From Aquamicrobium lusatiense (GTDB lineage Bacteria > Pseudomonadota > Alphaproteobacteria > Rhizobiales > Rhizobiaceae): a stretch of 64,000 nt of DNA. Position numbers and translations under genes: made by a program. The stretch spans positions 1,321,631 through 1,385,630 of the forward strand of contig NZ_JACHEU010000001.1 of NCBI RefSeq assembly GCF_014201615.1, given 5' to 3'. Of the stretch, positions 9,866 through 18,460 are shown one piece after another; within the stretch, counting starts at the first letter, position 1, and every line of letters begins with the position of its first letter. Under the pieces are notes generated by a model. The model searched no databases, was not told the DNA's origin, and saw nothing but the letters and a program-made list of their open reading frames with translations.

Positions 9866-10810
9866 TCAGCTCCGCTGTGTTGCGCCAAACGCAACACCTG
9901 GCGCGCCGGCCGATGATGACAGAAGGCCGAAACGGGACTGCAAAAAGCGAAGTAGTTCCTGCGCCGCGAAAGAAATTTCGCGATCCCGGTGGATGCAGAC
10001 GCTGACCCGGGATTCGGAAAGGACCGGCGTATCGACGGCAATCGAAACCAGACGGCCGGCAGCGACGTCATCCATCACCATGAAGCCGGGCATGAAGGCG
10101 ATGGCTGCGCCGGTCATGGCCATGCGCTTGGCGAGTTCGAGAGAGTTCGTGTTGAGCGCAAGGTTAGGGGTCAGGCTTTCCTTGTGAAGGGCCTGGTCGA
10201 TAAGCCGCCGCATGCCGAACGAGGTTTCAGGAAGCGCAAACGGATATGCTATGAGTTCCCGGAGTGTCACCTTTTCCCGGGTGGCCAAGGGATTTTCGGG
10301 TGCAACGAGACACTTCAACGGCTCTGAATAGTCCACAATTGTGGTCAGGTCGGTTCTTGAGGGACCGTTGAACGTGATTCCGATGTCGGTTTCATCGTTG
10401 ATCACCGCCTCGACGATGCGGTCCGTGGATGCAAAATAGACATTGAACGCGATGGCAGGGTAACGTGCATGGAATTCGGCCAGCAGCTTGGGCATGAATT
10501 CTGCCACCAGCCCCTCCGGTCCATAGATCGTCACCTGTCCTCTTCTCAGGCCCTGCAGGTCGTCGATTGCACCGCGCACCCGTTCGAGATCGCGGAACAT
10601 GCGCTGTGTCTGGCGAGCAAGCACCACCCCGGCATCCGTCAACCTCATGCCTTTCGCGATGCGCTCGAAAAGCCGGGCCCCGAATTCCTGTTCGAGATTT
10701 GCGATCATCCGGCTGATGGAAGAGGGCGTGACATGCAGAGTGTCCGCTGCGGATCGTACAGACCCCAATCTCGCAGTTTCATGAAAATAGCGAAGTGCAA
10801 CAAACTCCAT
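9866..10810 (-). CDS. LysR-family regulator of the rut/ABC operon
   Basis: This is a LysR-type regulator of 314 residues. The winged helix-turn-helix is at residues 1-60 (RYFHETARLGSVRSAADTLHVTPSSISRMIANLEQEFG), and the effector-binding domain follows from about residue 90. It lies immediately upstream of the binding-protein gene on the same strand rather than divergently, with 128 bp between its stop and the next start. A perfect dyad at 9877-9897 overlaps its 3' end and is a good candidate operator for the downstream operon. It probably responds to the imported compound or a ring-opened product; the effector is unknown. Confidence 0.9.
   Translation of the reverse strand: MEFVALRYFHETARLGSVRSAADTLHVTPSSISRMIANLEQEFGARLFERIAKGMRLTDAGVVLARQTQRMFRDLERVRGAIDDLQGLRRGQVTIYGPEGLVAEFMPKLLAEFHARYPAIAFNVYFASTDRIVEAVINDETDIGITFNGPSRTDLTTIVDYSEPLKCLVAPENPLATREKVTLRELIAYPFALPETSFGMRRLIDQALHKESLTPNLALNTNSLELAKRMAMTGAAIAFMPGFMVMDDVAAGRLVSIAVDTPVLSESRVSVCIHRDREISFAAQELLRFLQSRFGLLSSSAGAPGVAFGATQRS
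9877..9897. promoter_or_regulatory. Candidate LysR operator upstream of the rut/ABC operon
   Basis: A perfect inverted repeat has 8-bp arms GTGTTGCG and CGCAACAC separated by CCAAA. Inside it, TTGC-N7-GCAA contains the T-N11-A signature of LysR sites. It overlaps the last codons of the LysR gene and lies about 140 bp upstream of the binding-protein start. There is no T-tract, so a terminator is less likely. Function is inferred. Confidence 0.5.
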
Positions 10811-11338
10811 GATACCGCCTCGCGAGTAGATGTGTGGTGTTATGAGGATATCGGAGCTTTACGATTTGCCTAAGAGCTGTGTCCATATCGGCTGATATTT
10901 GAGCGCTGGGGTCGAAACTCAAACAAGCTTGCGTGTGCTGCAAGCGTCTGACTCCCTGCCGTCCGAAGGTTTTCAGGCGGATGCGGGAAGGATTGCCCTG
11001 CCGCCCATCGCCCGGCAGCGGCTGAGCGACGAAAATCCATGCGTTGAGCGATGATCGTAGCCGGCCCGGCGTTTTCGCCCTGACATCCGGGAAATACTCA
11101 TGATCTCTCCGACGAAACGGTGCTGTTGGAGGGGATGGCGCGGGCCGGCTGCTGGCCGGTGCCTGCAAAAGGCGTCATCAGCTCGCATAGTTCTGAAGCA
11201 AGCCCAGGCATTTCTGCAAAGCCGCCCTGAGCCGTGAGAGAGTACTCACAGCCTTCATGGGCCCGTACCTTCCTTGTGTCGTGACTGGGACGCGATAAAC
11301 ACAGGCGGAATCTAAAGCGGGGCCATGGCACCAGGAGT
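10811..11338. other. Non-coding stretch upstream of the TRAP operon
   Basis: No convincing gene is present. Open frames here are short, unlike any family I know and lack ribosome sites. The stretch separates the start of the minus-strand LysR gene from the sigma-54 control region of the plus-strand TRAP operon, and presumably also holds the LysR gene's own promoter. Confidence 0.5.
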
Positions 11339-11368
11339 GGAGCGAAATGTTCCGGAACAATATGTTCC
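11339..11368. promoter_or_regulatory. Tandem enhancer-like sites for the sigma-54 activator
   Basis: Two abutting 15-bp elements occur here: GGAGCGAAATGTTCC (11339-11353, one mismatch in the dyad) and GGAACAATATGTTCC (11354-11368, perfect 5-bp arms with 5-bp spacer). The same element occurs as GGAACGAAATGTTCC at 16508-16522 before the second operon. The tandem pair lies about 95 bp upstream of a -24/-12 promoter, a usual distance for enhancer-binding proteins. The likely binder is the activator encoded at 23220. Confidence 0.65.
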
Positions 11369-11463
11369 TGATAAAATGTTTTGCGCATAACGGGATTGAA
11401 ACGGAAACGGACAAAAACGTTATAAGTCAAATCATTATCAGGTTCCGTCCTGATCCGCGCGAT

Positions 11464-11480
11464 TGGTATGGAACATGCTT
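11464..11480 (+). promoter_or_regulatory. Sigma-54 (-24/-12) promoter of the TRAP operon
   Basis: TGGTATGGAACATGCTT has GG at 11465-11466 and GC at 11477-11478 with exactly ten bases between, the invariant RpoN spacing. It departs from the consensus TGGCAC-N5-TTGCA at several other positions, so it is a moderate match. It lies 36 bp upstream of the first TRAP gene. Confidence 0.6.
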
Positions 11481-11516
11481 TCCCTGAAGTCATAACAAAA
11501 ACAGGGGACTGCAATC

Positions 11517-12506
11517 ATGAAGCTCAGACTTTTCCTGCCCGTGCTTGTCGCGGGAGCATTGGCCCTGATTAACGTCACGGGGGCCTCCGCTCAGACCATC
11601 AAGGTGGGCCACTCCGATAATCAGGCGCATCCCAAGCATGAGGCATTCGTCCATTTCGCCAGACTTGTGGACGAGAAATCACAGGGTCGCCTCAAGGTCG
11701 AGATCTATCCTTCCGGTCAGCTCGGGGATGAAAGAGAGCTTCTGGAATCGCTGCAGACCGGAGCTATGCATCTCACCTCCGTTTCCAACGGCGTGATGTC
11801 GGCATTCGCACCGCAATTCATGCTGCTCGACATTCCTTTCAGCTTCAGCGACAGCGAATCCGCACGACGGGCGCTCGATGGAGCACAGGACATCCTGTTC
11901 ACGGATCTGGACCGCATTGGCCTGCATGGCCTGTCGATCTGGGAGCAGGGCTTCCGGCAGGTCAGCTCCGCGAAGAAAGGTATTTCCGCGTCCGCTGACG
12001 TGCAGGGGCTGAAGCTGCGCACGATGGAAGCCCCGCTGCATGTGGAGGCTTGGCGCGCCATGGGCGCGAACCCCACGCCGATGTCCTGGGGGCAGGTCTA
12101 TTCCTCCCTTCAGACCGGCATTATCGACGGGCAGGAAAATCCGCTCTACGTGGTGACGCAGGAGAAGCTTTTCGAAGTTCAGAAATTCGTTTCCCTGACC
12201 AATCATATCTATGATGCGATGCCCGTGGTCGCCAGCGAGAGCTGGTGGTCCTCCCTCTCCGATGACGACAGAAAGCTGATCACGGATGCGATGGCCGAGG
12301 CCACTTCCTTTCAGCGCGGACTTGTCGACGCCGCGGTGGAGAAGGCACGGACGGATCTGGCGGAACTCGGGGTTGAGATCACGGAACCGCCGGCCGACCA
12401 GATCGCCGCGCTGAAGGCGCAGGCACAGCCGCCGGTTATCTCCAGAATCCGCGACACACTGGGAGACGCGCCTGTCGATGCTTGGCTGGCTGTCATCGCT
12501 GAATAG
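11517..12506 (+). CDS. TRAP transporter solute-binding protein, DctP family
   Basis: This is the periplasmic binding protein of a TRAP importer, 329 residues, with a Sec signal peptide (residues 1-25, cleavage after GASA). Family hallmarks are the PSGQLGDERELLESLQTG segment and LKLRTMEAP, whose Arg clamps the ligand's carboxylate in characterised DctP proteins. The ligand is therefore probably an organic acid. The gene is the first of an operon and has a candidate sigma-54 promoter 36 bp upstream and tandem activator sites further up. The small and large membrane subunits follow within 12 bp and 4 bp. Confidence 0.93.
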   Translation: MKLRLFLPVLVAGALALINVTGASAQTIKVGHSDNQAHPKHEAFVHFARLVDEKSQGRLKVEIYPSGQLGDERELLESLQTGAMHLTSVSNGVMSAFAPQFMLLDIPFSFSDSESARRALDGAQDILFTDLDRIGLHGLSIWEQGFRQVSSAKKGISASADVQGLKLRTMEAPLHVEAWRAMGANPTPMSWGQVYSSLQTGIIDGQENPLYVVTQEKLFEVQKFVSLTNHIYDAMPVVASESWWSSLSDDDRKLITDAMAEATSFQRGLVDAAVEKARTDLAELGVEITEPPADQIAALKAQAQPPVISRIRDTLGDAPVDAWLAVIAE

Positions 12507-12518
12507 CCGGGCAAAGCC

Positions 12519-12989
12519 ATGACATCGCGGCGCGAACAATTTGTACAGCTTGCGCAAGGGCTGGTCTATCTGGTTCTGGCCCTTCCGGTTGCGCTTCTCT
12601 CCCTCATCCTCATCGCTCAGGTCGTCTTCAGATACGGCCTGAATTCCTCGCTGTACTGGAGCGAGGAGCTCTCCAGATACATACTTGTTCTGATAACCTT
12701 CATCGGGTCCTTGTATCTGCTGCAGCAGGACAGCCTGACCACCATTGAACTCGGCGTACGCTCCCGTGCGCGCAGTGTCCTGGGGCGGGCGATTGCTTTT
12801 GCGCCAACGCTGCTGTTCTTCGGCCTGCTCGGGTGGTCGGCTTTCTCGCTGATTTCCCGCACAGCCAGTCAGAAATCGATCGCCCTCGGCCTGCCCATGT
12901 GGCTGGTCTACTCACCGATGCTGGCCTGCGGAGTGGGAGGAGCACTGATCGTGCTCCTCAAGATCCTCCTGCCGAACACCCCGAGATAA
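12519..12989 (+). CDS. TRAP transporter small permease, DctQ family
   Basis: This is the four-helix small membrane subunit of the TRAP importer, 156 residues. Hydrophobic segments lie at about 17-37, 50-67, 90-110 and 128-150, and the WSEELSRYILV segment is the conserved DctQ pattern. It sits between the binding protein and the large permease, with 12 and 4 bp spacing, so it is translated from the same message. Confidence 0.92.
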   Translation: MTSRREQFVQLAQGLVYLVLALPVALLSLILIAQVVFRYGLNSSLYWSEELSRYILVLITFIGSLYLLQQDSLTTIELGVRSRARSVLGRAIAFAPTLLFFGLLGWSAFSLISRTASQKSIALGLPMWLVYSPMLACGVGGALIVLLKILLPNTPR

Positions 12990-12993
12990 AATC

Positions 12994-14274
12994 ATGTCCC
13001 TCAGCCTGATCGTACTGGGGGCACTGTTCGTGCTCCTGCTGTTTCGCAACGTTCCTCTGATCGTTGCGATAGGTCTTCCCTGTGTTGTCTACATTCTGAT
13101 GGAGGGCCTGCCCATCTCGCTGTTTGCCCAGCGTCTGTTCACGGGCATCGATATCTTCCTGTTGCTGGCAATCCCGCTCTTCGCCTTTGCCGGCGAGATC
13201 ATGAACCAGGCCACCCTGACGGACAGGCTGGTGGCCTTCGCGCAATCTCTTGTCGGCCGCCTGCGGGGCGGGCTGGCCGCGGTGAACGTACTGTCCAGCA
13301 TGTTCTTTTCAGGCATTACGGGCAGTGGCGCGGCCGATGTCTCGGCAACGGGCTCGCTGCTCATTCCGATGATGAAAAGGGCGGGATATTCTGCGGAATT
13401 CAGCGCGGCGCTGACCGCGATCTCCGCAATCATCGGGCCGATCATTCCGCCAAGCATCGTTCTCATCATGTATGGCTCTCTGTCGGGCACTTCGGTGGCG
13501 AGCCTGTTCATGGCAGGCATCGTGCCGGGACTTCTGATGAGCTGCGCCCATTTCGCAATGGCGGTTACGCTTTCCTACCGTCGCGGCTATCCGGCGGGAG
13601 AAGCCACGAGCATCCGGCGCATCGCCGAAACGGGCATTTCCGCCCTGCCTGCGCTTACCGTGCCGGCCATCATCATGGGGGCGATCGTCTTCGGCATCAC
13701 CACCCCGACCGAGGCCAGTGCGCTTGCGGTGCTGCTGGCGATCGTGCTGGGCTCGCTGGTTTACAAGACCCTGACATGGTCCAAACTCTCCTCCAGCGCT
13801 TTCAGAGTTGGATCGGAAATGGCCGACACGATGCTCATCATCGGCGTTTCCAATCTGCTTGCGTGGATACTGGCCGTGGAACGGGTGCCGGTCATACTGG
13901 CGGATGCCGTACTCGGCATTACCACCGATCCCGTGTTCGTGCTGTTGCTCATCAACCTGATACTTCTGATCGTGGGCATGTTCCTGGACACGTTTCCCGC
14001 CCTCATCATCCTCACTTCCGTGCTGCTGCCGCTGGCGCAATCGGTGGGCGTCGATCCCATCCATTTCGGCATCATCATTTCCCTGAACCTGATGATCGGT
14101 GCCGTGACGCCGCCGGTGGGCATTCTGCTGTTCATCAGCACCCGCATCGCGCGCGCCAATGTCTTGGCAACGGTGAAGGAAACGCTGCCTTTCATCGGCG
14201 TGTCCCTCATCGTGCAGCTTATAGTTACCTTCACGCCCGCGATATCGTCGGGAGTGGCTTCACTTATCGACTGA
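12994..14274 (+). CDS. TRAP transporter large permease, DctM family
   Basis: This is the twelve-helix sodium-driven transport subunit, 426 residues, the standard DctM length. Conserved segments include FSGITGSGAADVSATGSLLIPMM and AIIGPIIPPSIVLIMYG, which line the transport site in the family, and the later ITPTEASALAV repeat. It completes a full P-Q-M set with the two upstream genes. The HAD hydrolase gene begins 95 bp further down on the same strand. Confidence 0.94.
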   Translation: MSLSLIVLGALFVLLLFRNVPLIVAIGLPCVVYILMEGLPISLFAQRLFTGIDIFLLLAIPLFAFAGEIMNQATLTDRLVAFAQSLVGRLRGGLAAVNVLSSMFFSGITGSGAADVSATGSLLIPMMKRAGYSAEFSAALTAISAIIGPIIPPSIVLIMYGSLSGTSVASLFMAGIVPGLLMSCAHFAMAVTLSYRRGYPAGEATSIRRIAETGISALPALTVPAIIMGAIVFGITTPTEASALAVLLAIVLGSLVYKTLTWSKLSSSAFRVGSEMADTMLIIGVSNLLAWILAVERVPVILADAVLGITTDPVFVLLLINLILLIVGMFLDTFPALIILTSVLLPLAQSVGVDPIHFGIIISLNLMIGAVTPPVGILLFISTRIARANVLATVKETLPFIGVSLIVQLIVTFTPAISSGVASLID

Positions 14275-14369
14275 CCGACACCACGGATGCAGGCCAGCGC
14301 GCCGCATCCACAGCGAACGGGGAACTGGAATTGTCTGACACTGAACTTGGCCAGGACGGGAGCAAAAAA

Positions 14370-15056
14370 ATGGATTGGGTCAAAGCGATAACGTTCGATT
14401 TCTGGGGGACGCTGGTGGATGTCGACAGCAGCGGCGAGACCGGAATGGCGAGGGTCATGGAACGGACAGGCCTTTCCGGCATGTCGTCGCGGGAGCTTTA
14501 TCTGAAGTGGGATTTCGCGACGGTCCGCAGATACAGATCCGACGTCTGGCGACCCTATGTGCAATGGGGAGCACTTGCGCTCCGCGATGTTCTGGAGCCG
14601 CTCGGCGTCTCGCTGAGCGATGCGGAATTCGCCGAAAACGCGGAACTGCTGATTTCGACGATGACTTCACAGGCAAAGCCGCATCCTGAGGTTCCGGCGG
14701 TCATTGCCGCTCTGAAACGACGCTATCCGCTGATGCCCATCACCAACATGGATGACCGCCTGTTCGCGATGAACCCGTTCCGGGCCGAATTCGACCAGTA
14801 TCTGACGGCTGAGGATGCGGGAGCCTTCAAGCCTTCGGCTATCATTTTCGGCAAAGCCATCGAGCGGCTTGGGGCGCCGGCGCAGTCCATTCTGCACGTC
14901 TCCCTGGCTCAGTTTGCCGATCTGGAGGGGGCCATGCCGATGGGCATGAAGGTCGCGTGGATCAATCGCGGCGGCGAGGCGCTCGGGCCCTTCACGCCAC
15001 GTCCGCTTTTCGAGTTCAGCGATCTTAAGGGGCTGGGTGAACTGTTTGCAGTCTGA
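14370..15056 (+). CDS. HAD-superfamily hydrolase, type II haloacid dehalogenase-like
   Basis: This is a HAD-fold hydrolase of 228 residues. I start it at the ATG at 14370 (MDWVKAITFDFWGTLVD), with a GGGAG site upstream. Motif I is DFWGTL: the nucleophilic Asp is present, but the acid/base Asp usual two residues later in phosphatases is Trp. Type II 2-haloacid dehalogenases likewise lack that second Asp (DxYGTL). Motif II (PITNMDD), the Lys of motif III (GAFKPS) and a late SLAQFADLEGAMPMGM segment follow. It lies between a TRAP importer and a Liv-type binding protein in the putative sigma-54 operon. Dehalogenase activity is possible but unproven; other substrates are conceivable. Confidence 0.75.
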   Translation: MDWVKAITFDFWGTLVDVDSSGETGMARVMERTGLSGMSSRELYLKWDFATVRRYRSDVWRPYVQWGALALRDVLEPLGVSLSDAEFAENAELLISTMTSQAKPHPEVPAVIAALKRRYPLMPITNMDDRLFAMNPFRAEFDQYLTAEDAGAFKPSAIIFGKAIERLGAPAQSILHVSLAQFADLEGAMPMGMKVAWINRGGEALGPFTPRPLFEFSDLKGLGELFAV

Positions 15057-15114
15057 GGCGGCCATCGCCTGACGCAAGGTGCCGGCTGCGGCCGGCAAAA
15101 AACGGGAGGAAAAC

Positions 15115-16215
15115 ATGTCGTGGTTATTGAGAGCCGCAGCACTCGCTGCGGGGCTGGGTCTTTGCGCGCCTGTTGCACAGGCCGACACCAGGCTGGTCGT
15201 TGTCGGCCCTATGTCCGGTCAGTTTGCCAATTACTGGCCTCAGGTCGAGAGCGCCGGCAAGGCAGCAGCGGCGGAGGTCAACGAGAATGGCGGGATCATG
15301 GGAGAGCGGCTCGTCGTTGACTTCGCCGACGACGCCTGTGACCCGAGACAGGCCGTTTCGGTGGCAAACCGCAATGTGCAGCAAGGCTACACTGCCGTGA
15401 TCGGGCACTTCTGTTCCGGCAGCTCGCTGGCCGCCTCGGACGTCTATGACGAGGAAGGGGTGCTGATGATTTCAGGAGCTTCCGTCAACTCCGCCCTGAC
15501 CGACCGTGGCATGGCCCACGTCTTCCGCACGGTCGGGCGTGACGACCAGCAGGGAGAGGTTGCGGCCGCCGCAATTCTGGCGGAAGGGAAGGACAGGAAG
15601 GTTGCTCTGGTGCATGACAAGTCAGCCTTCGGCAAAGGTCTTGTCGACCAGACGAAAACCTATCTCGCGCAGGGCGGCCTCGCCCCCTCCTTCGAGGATT
15701 CCATCACTGCCGGAGAAAACGACTACTCGGCGCTCGTCACCCGCATCGTCACGCATGGGGCGGACGTGATCTATTTCGGCGGTTATCATCGCGAAGGCGG
15801 GCTGCTGATCCGACAGGCCAGAGAAGCCGGATTTACCGGAACCTTCATCAGCGGCGATGGCATCAAGGCGCAGGAATTCGCAACGATTGCAGGAGCCGCG
15901 GCAGATGGCGTGCTTCTGACCTTCTTCCCCGATGCGCGCGAGAACAGGGAAGCAGCTCCCGCGCTCGAACGGCTCACCGCGATGGGGTCGAGCGGCGACG
16001 GTTTCACGCTCTACATCTATGCGGCAATTCAGGCCTATGCGAATGCGGCAAATGCCGCCGGAAGCACCGATACCGAAGCCGTGGCGAAACAATTGCGCGC
16101 CGTGACCGTGCCGACAGTCGTGGGAGATCTCAGGTTCAACGAAAAAGGCGATGTCGATCGCAATCTCTACCGGCTTTATAAATGGCAGGGCGGCAGCATC
16201 ACCGTCGTCGACTGA
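15115..16215 (+). CDS. Liv-type (branched-chain amino acid class) ABC binding protein
   Basis: This is a periplasmic binding protein of the LivK/LivJ class, 366 residues. The start at 15115 follows a GGGAGGAAAAC ribosome site and opens a Sec signal peptide (MSWLLRAAALAAG, cleavage after AQA). The mature protein shows the family pattern VGPMSGQFANYWPQVESAGKAAAAEVNENGGI and later GHFCSGSSLAASDVYDEEGV. No Liv permease or ATPase lies in this operon; LivHMGF are in the next operon (19241-23209), which has no binding protein. The two halves probably form one importer. Relatives transport amino acids, amides, urea or aromatic acids. Confidence 0.92.
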   Translation: MSWLLRAAALAAGLGLCAPVAQADTRLVVVGPMSGQFANYWPQVESAGKAAAAEVNENGGIMGERLVVDFADDACDPRQAVSVANRNVQQGYTAVIGHFCSGSSLAASDVYDEEGVLMISGASVNSALTDRGMAHVFRTVGRDDQQGEVAAAAILAEGKDRKVALVHDKSAFGKGLVDQTKTYLAQGGLAPSFEDSITAGENDYSALVTRIVTHGADVIYFGGYHREGGLLIRQAREAGFTGTFISGDGIKAQEFATIAGAAADGVLLTFFPDARENREAAPALERLTAMGSSGDGFTLYIYAAIQAYANAANAAGSTDTEAVAKQLRAVTVPTVVGDLRFNEKGDVDRNLYRLYKWQGGSITVVD

Positions 16216-16290
16216 ACCGCATCGTCCGGTAATGCCGGGCTTCTGAAAGACGTGTGCCGGACAGTATAAGGCGCATATCCCCTTTGCAGG

Positions 16291-16340
16291 ATGCCCGGAC
16301 CAGCGTGAGCCTGAGATATGGCCCCGACTGGTCCGGGCAT
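16291..16340. terminator. Strong inverted repeat after the Liv binding-protein gene
   Basis: Perfect 13-bp arms, ATGCCCGGACCAG (16291-16303) and CTGGTCCGGGCAT (16328-16340), flank a 24-base loop 75 bp after the stop codon. It could end the first operon's transcript. The following bases (TGCTGTTTCC) are only weakly T-rich, so a processing site or protein-binding site is an alternative. Confidence 0.45.
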
Positions 16341-16507
16341 TGCTGTTTCCAGCTCTGCCCACGACAAGATGCCCGGCGAGGCCAGGCGGACCTTAAGCGG
16401 AAATGTTTCATCCAGAATCTTGCGTATCATTGCCGGCAGCAAGCGGGCGCTTTCGTTCCGTGCAGCCGTCTTCTTCAGCTTTTCATCCGGGTGACTATCG
16501 CATGAAC

Positions 16508-16522
16508 GGAACGAAATGTTCC
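16508..16522. promoter_or_regulatory. Enhancer-like site for the sigma-54 activator, second operon
   Basis: GGAACGAAATGTTCC is a dyad with 5-bp arms and 5-bp spacer. It extends to ACGGAAC-N5-GTTCCGT (16506-16524), 7-bp arms. It repeats the element seen in tandem at 11339-11368. It lies about 120 bp upstream of a strong -24/-12 promoter, consistent with an upstream activating sequence. Confidence 0.68.
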
Positions 16523-16639
16523 GTATGGGATGAATTCACTCGTAATGAAATGATGGCAAAACCGCGCGGCAATAAGATGATTCAGAGAATACCATTTTAA
16601 ATCAGTATGTTGAATTCAAGTGAACCGCCTTTTCAAAAC

Positions 16640-16655
16640 TGGCCCGCTGTTTGCA
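16640..16655 (+). promoter_or_regulatory. Sigma-54 (-24/-12) promoter of the CoA/Liv operon
   Basis: TGGCCCGCTGTTTGCA matches the RpoN consensus TGGCAC-N5-TTGCA at nearly every position, with GG at 16641-16642 and GC at 16653-16654 separated by ten bases. It lies 27 bp upstream of the first start codon, preceded by the activator-type dyad at 16508. Confidence 0.75.
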
Positions 16656-16682
16656 GAGCAGGGGCAGGAAAAGGAGTTCAAA

Positions 16683-17096
16683 ATGTCCGAGCAGCTAACC
16701 CTGGGCCAGAAGGCCAGCCTTGAGAACATTGTCACGGCGGAAATGACCGCTGACCGTTTTGCCGATGGTCCCGCCGAAAAATTCCCTGCCGTTCTGGCGA
16801 CGCCCTTTCTGATCGCCGATCTCGAACGTGCCTGCGCGCTTCTGCTGACGCCGCTTCTTGAAGAGGGGCAGCTTTCGGTCGGCGCGCATATCGACGTACG
16901 CCATCTGGCGCCGACCGCCGTGGGAGGTCGTTACACGGCAACCGCAACCTTTATCGAGAACCGCTCTCCGCTGTTCTGGTTCGAGGTGGTCGCCGAAGAC
17001 TCCGCCGGCATTATCGGCAAGGGCCGCATTGCCCGCGCCATCGTCTCGGAGGCGGCGATTCTTGCGCGCGCCGATCAGTCTGTCTCCGGCAGCTAG
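16683..17096 (+). CDS. FlK-like hotdog acyl-CoA thioesterase
   Basis: This is a 137-residue hotdog-fold thioesterase resembling the fluoroacetyl-CoA thioesterase FlK of Streptomyces cattleya. Residues aligning with the FlK active site appear conserved: Thr in LATPF, Glu in DLERAC, His in VRHLAP and Arg in IARAIV. I start at the ATG at 16683, with the AAGGAG site just upstream, rather than at an upstream in-frame start. It is the first gene behind a strong sigma-54 promoter and precedes a CoA ligase and an enoyl-CoA hydratase. A housekeeping role clearing toxic or dead-end acyl-CoAs is plausible; specificity for a fluorinated substrate is not shown. Confidence 0.78.
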   Translation: MSEQLTLGQKASLENIVTAEMTADRFADGPAEKFPAVLATPFLIADLERACALLLTPLLEEGQLSVGAHIDVRHLAPTAVGGRYTATATFIENRSPLFWFEVVAEDSAGIIGKGRIARAIVSEAAILARADQSVSGS

Positions 17097-17138
17097 CCCT
17101 CACGCGCAAACAATTTCCAATCAATCAACGGCGGGATC

Positions 17139-18458
17139 ATGACAGACAATTCGCATTTCCACCCCGATGTCGAGACGCTTTCCGAAACTGACATGGCGGC
17201 CCTGCAGGCGCGCAAATGGGAGCGGCAACGTGCCTATATGGCTTCTGCTTCAGCCTTCTACGGCAGGAAGCTTGGCAGCGCACTCAATGAGAGCCTGACG
17301 CTGGACGGTCTTCAGGACCTGCCACTGACCGACAAGGAGGAGCTGCGCGCCTCTCAGGAGGACGACTATCCGTTTGGCGACTACATTGCCTGCCGGCCCG
17401 AGGGCGTGGTGCGTATTCATCGCACCTCCGGAACAACGGGGCGCGCCCTCATTCTGGCCAACAGCGCCAATGATGCGCACATCATCGCCCAGCAGGGCGC
17501 GCGCGGCATGTGGGCATCGGGGCTGCGGCCGTCCGACAGGGTGGTTCATTGCCTGAACTATCAGATGTGGACAGGCGGCGTCACGGATCACCTGACCCTT
17601 GAGGCCACCGGCGCCACGGTTCTTCCCTATGGCGTAGGCGGTGCCAGCAAGCTGATCGAGGTGATCCGTGATCTGGGCATCACCGCAATTTCCTGCACCC
17701 CGTCCTATCCGGCACTTCTGGAACGGATCGTGCGCGACGAGTACGGCCTGACCCCGCGCGATCTCGGCCTCAGGCTGGCGCTGTTCGGCGGTGAGGCGGG
17801 CCTTGATAATCTCGGTTTCCGCAAGGCCATGGAGGATGTCTGGGGTTTCGGGGTCCGCAATGCCAATTTTGGGCTGAGCGAGGTGATGAGCACCATGGGC
17901 AGCCAGTGCGAGCACACCACCGACCTTCACTTCCTCAGCAGCGACGTGGTGTTTGCGGAGCTGCTCGACCCGGCCTCCGGCCAGCGTCTGAAAATAGCGG
18001 AAGGCGTCAGCGGCGAGCTTGTCTGCACGCATCTGGAAAAGGAATGCCAACCGCTGATCCGCTATCGCACCCGCGATGTGATCACCGTCACCGGCACCGG
18101 GCCCTGCAGTTGCGGACGGACCTCGTTCCGCTTTCGCGTCAGCGGCCGCACCGATGACATGTTCAACGTGCGGGGCGTGAACGTCTTTCCGTCCGCCATA
18201 CACAAGGTGATCGCCGCCGCGGGTGACATGGCCTCGGGTCATTTCAGGATCATGCTGGCCGGACCCGGCCCCTATGACCGCATTGCGATCAAAGCTGAGG
18301 CCGCCGCCGGCCTTGCGAGCGAGGACTGGGCAAGCGTCACCGCCGAACTGGAAAAGCGGGTACGCGACACCGTAGGGGCCAGCGCCACAATCGAGATGGT
18401 GCCGTTTGAAAGCCTGCCCCGCACAGACGGCAAGACTTCGCTGGTGGAAAGGATCTGA
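17139..18458 (+). CDS. PaaK-like aryl/acyl-CoA ligase
   Basis: This is an adenylate-forming CoA ligase of the phenylacetate-CoA ligase (PaaK) type, 439 residues, the family's usual length. The P-loop-like motif is HRTSGTTGRALI (about residues 95-106). A Cys-containing block (CSCGRTSFRFRVSGRTDDMF) and the C-terminal catalytic Lys (RTDGKTSLVERI) are present. It would activate an aromatic or other carboxylic acid to its CoA thioester in the cytoplasm. It is followed after 2 bp by an enoyl-CoA hydratase gene and preceded by the FlK-like gene. The transporters around it suggest the substrate is imported rather than made internally. Confidence 0.88.
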   Translation: MTDNSHFHPDVETLSETDMAALQARKWERQRAYMASASAFYGRKLGSALNESLTLDGLQDLPLTDKEELRASQEDDYPFGDYIACRPEGVVRIHRTSGTTGRALILANSANDAHIIAQQGARGMWASGLRPSDRVVHCLNYQMWTGGVTDHLTLEATGATVLPYGVGGASKLIEVIRDLGITAISCTPSYPALLERIVRDEYGLTPRDLGLRLALFGGEAGLDNLGFRKAMEDVWGFGVRNANFGLSEVMSTMGSQCEHTTDLHFLSSDVVFAELLDPASGQRLKIAEGVSGELVCTHLEKECQPLIRYRTRDVITVTGTGPCSCGRTSFRFRVSGRTDDMFNVRGVNVFPSAIHKVIAAAGDMASGHFRIMLAGPGPYDRIAIKAEAAAGLASEDWASVTAELEKRVRDTVGASATIEMVPFESLPRTDGKTSLVERI

Positions 18459-18460
18459 CC

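Noticed and set aside
11098..11514. 138-residue minus-strand frame before the TRAP operon
   Set aside because: It covers the enhancer-like sites and the sigma-54 promoter and resembles no family.
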